This document shows positions 63,157-64,000 of a DNA stretch of 64,000 nucleotides, in pieces. Location: assembly GCA_900551755.1 (NCBI GenBank), contig URXK01000008.1:11826-75825 (forward strand), given 5' to 3'. Source of the DNA: an uncultured Eubacterium sp. GTDB taxonomy: Bacteria; Bacillota; Clostridia; Lachnospirales; CAG-274. The notes below the pieces were generated by a model, which searched no databases, was not told where the DNA came from, and was given only the letters and a program-made list of their open reading frames with translations. The stretch's first letter is position 1. Each line of letters starts with the position of its first letter. The position numbers and the translations under genes are program-made.

Positions 63157-63494
63157 CATTTAAGATTTAAGTTTCTTACTTGATATAAACTTTTTAGTGC
63201 ATAAAAAAAGTTGTTCTTTTTGGATTTACTTGTTAATGACAAATCAATAGCCTTAACTTCAATCAAAGAAGCAACTTCACCAGTTTTCAATTCTATTAAA
63301 CCATCATCTGCAACTGACTTAACATTTGAAAAAGTTTGAGAGTTTTTAATTCTTCTTTTCATTTGTTTTTTTATTACAAATTTTGGTTGTTGTTTTTCAA
63401 GTTTCTTTTTTTCTTTTTCTAAAACTTTATCCGTATTTAATTTTTTATTCTCGGGGAATAACCAGATATTATCATCTCCGATTCTATAAGTAAT
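63147..63494 (-). pseudogene. Possible fragment of a conjugation ATPase (VirB4-like N-terminus)
   Basis: An uninterrupted minus-strand frame of about 116 codons has no clear start. It reads KVLEKEKKKLEKQQPKFVIK, then VADDGLIELKTGEVASLIEV and KAIDLSLTSKSKKNNFFYAL. This recalls the N-terminal domain of VirB4/TraE-type proteins of conjugative elements. It ends inside the 3' end of the radical SAM gene. No other conjugation gene is present. I treat it as a possible scar of a mobile element; the call is by eye only. The rest of this 422-base gap shows nothing recognisable. Confidence 0.3.
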
Positions 63495-63578
63495 TTATTA
63501 AAAAGAAAAGACCAACCACTAAAGTTGATCTCATCGATAAATTGTAATTTGTTTTTTTGAATATTTCTTTAAAAATTA

Positions 63579-64000
63579 CTATTTATTCTTTGATAATTGT
63601 CTTATTTTTTCGTGATAAAAATAGTTTATTATTATAGGTTTTCCAGTAGGATTTTTTAAAAATGGTTCTTCATCTATAACATACATAAATCCATTTTTAT
63701 CTGCAAACTCTTGTACTTTTTTATCTAATCTTTCCCAATAAGACATATCTTTTTTAGTATAAATCTTATTATACAAATCATTTAATTCAGGGTGTTTTTC
63801 ATTTATATAATTTATTATAGTGGGCTTAAATGTGCCTCTTAAATTCAAGTTTTCAAGCCATATATAGTCGCAAAAGTCTTTTATTTCTTCTATTATAGTA
63901 AATACATCAGTAATACCAGGAAAAATTGGAGATATAAAGCAAGTTGTTCTTATTCCTGCATCGTGAACTTGTTTCATTGCTTCAATTCTTGATTTTATTG
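63579..64000 (-). CDS. Radical SAM protein, SPL-like, 3' part
   Basis: The minus-strand frame is open to the window edge, so the N-terminal part with the cluster motif is missing. The visible 140 residues include DAGIRTTCFISPIFPGITDV and CDYIWLENLNLRGTFKPTII, as in the C-terminal half of Rv2578c/SPL-like radical SAM proteins. The last 40 residues are a short Lys-rich tail. The substrate is unknown. Confidence 0.7.
   Translation of the reverse strand, partial: IKSRIEAMKQVHDAGIRTTCFISPIFPGITDVFTIIEEIKDFCDYIWLENLNLRGTFKPTIINYINEKHPELNDLYNKIYTKKDMSYWERLDKKVQEFADKNGFMYVIDEEPFLKNPTGKPIIINYFYHEKIRQLSKNK

Noticed and set aside
1..64000. CRISPR arrays, tRNA or rRNA genes
   Set aside because: No regularly spaced direct repeats, tRNA T-arm signatures or rRNA sequences were seen on either strand.

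Overview
The window looks like chromosomal DNA of a low-GC, spore-forming member of the Clostridia, possibly Lachnospirales-like. The support is the AT-rich sequence, strong AGGAGG ribosome binding sites, a Bacillus/Clostridium-type long SRP RNA, the germination protease gpr, a GerS-like lipoprotein next to alr, a Cys-containing S18, a Bacillus-type PurF and an ANTAR regulator beside glnA. The species cannot be named from this sequence. I saw no rRNA, tRNA or CRISPR array.

Layout. 1-1.5 kb: end of a tandem run of SseB-family genes. 1.6-5.1 kb (minus): SRP RNA, then the operon pepF - tadA (with an extra Cdd1-like domain) - HAD hydrolase. 5.3-8.0 kb: glgA, then rplJ-rplL with an L10 autoregulatory leader. 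8.0-13.1 kb: addB, a small FMN-bind-like membrane protein, and an Abi_2/AbiF-type HEPN gene followed by its own short RNA unit. 13-17.4 kb (minus): AraC regulator, CE12-type esterase, nucleotide-sugar dehydrogenase. 17.5-22.3 kb: ppx-ppk and corA. 22.3-25.2 kb: thiS-thiG-thiH-thiE behind a structured leader that does not match a TPP riboswitch. 25.2-25.6 kb: intergenic repeats. 25.6-30.1 kb: alpha/beta hydrolase, rpsF-ssb-rpsR, GerS-like gene, alr, mazF. 30.1-34.2 kb (minus): MATE exporter, small membrane and acidic proteins, gpr. 34.3-37.2 kb: rpsT, a 221-bp inverted-repeat element, recD2. 37.4-44.8 kb: purC-purF-purB-purA, glnA behind a promoter-proximal terminator, and an ANTAR protein. 44.9-46.6 kb (minus): three genes that look like a remnant of a contractile phage tail. 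46.7-53.2 kb: NfeD and SPFH proteins, nitrilase, low-molecular-weight phosphatase, fhs, a lipoprotein, folD. 53.3-58.4 kb (minus): purine permease, a second short RNA unit, a second Abi_2/AbiF gene broken by one stop codon, VanW-type envelope proteins and a 35-residue membrane peptide. 58.7-64 kb: addA, a TIGR01212 radical SAM protein, a possible conjugation-gene fragment and a truncated radical SAM gene.

How genes work together. PurC/F/B/A, GlnA, Fhs and FolD supply glutamine, one-carbon units and the purine route, and the NCS2 permease offers salvage. AddA and AddB form one nuclease-helicase although their genes lie about 47 kb apart. Ppx and Ppk turn polyphosphate over. Gpr and the GerS-like lipoprotein serve spore germination.

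The most interesting signal is a repeated arrangement. Each of the two Abi_2/AbiF genes, which carry an R-x4-H HEPN motif, is followed within about 70 bases on the same strand by a consensus promoter, a short non-coding transcript and a terminator. The two transcripts share the sequence GCCTAmGGGAG in a predicted hairpin loop. This suggests a HEPN protein plus RNA antitoxin or guide-like partner, in two copies, one with a dead protein gene. The sequence shows the layout; the function is inference.
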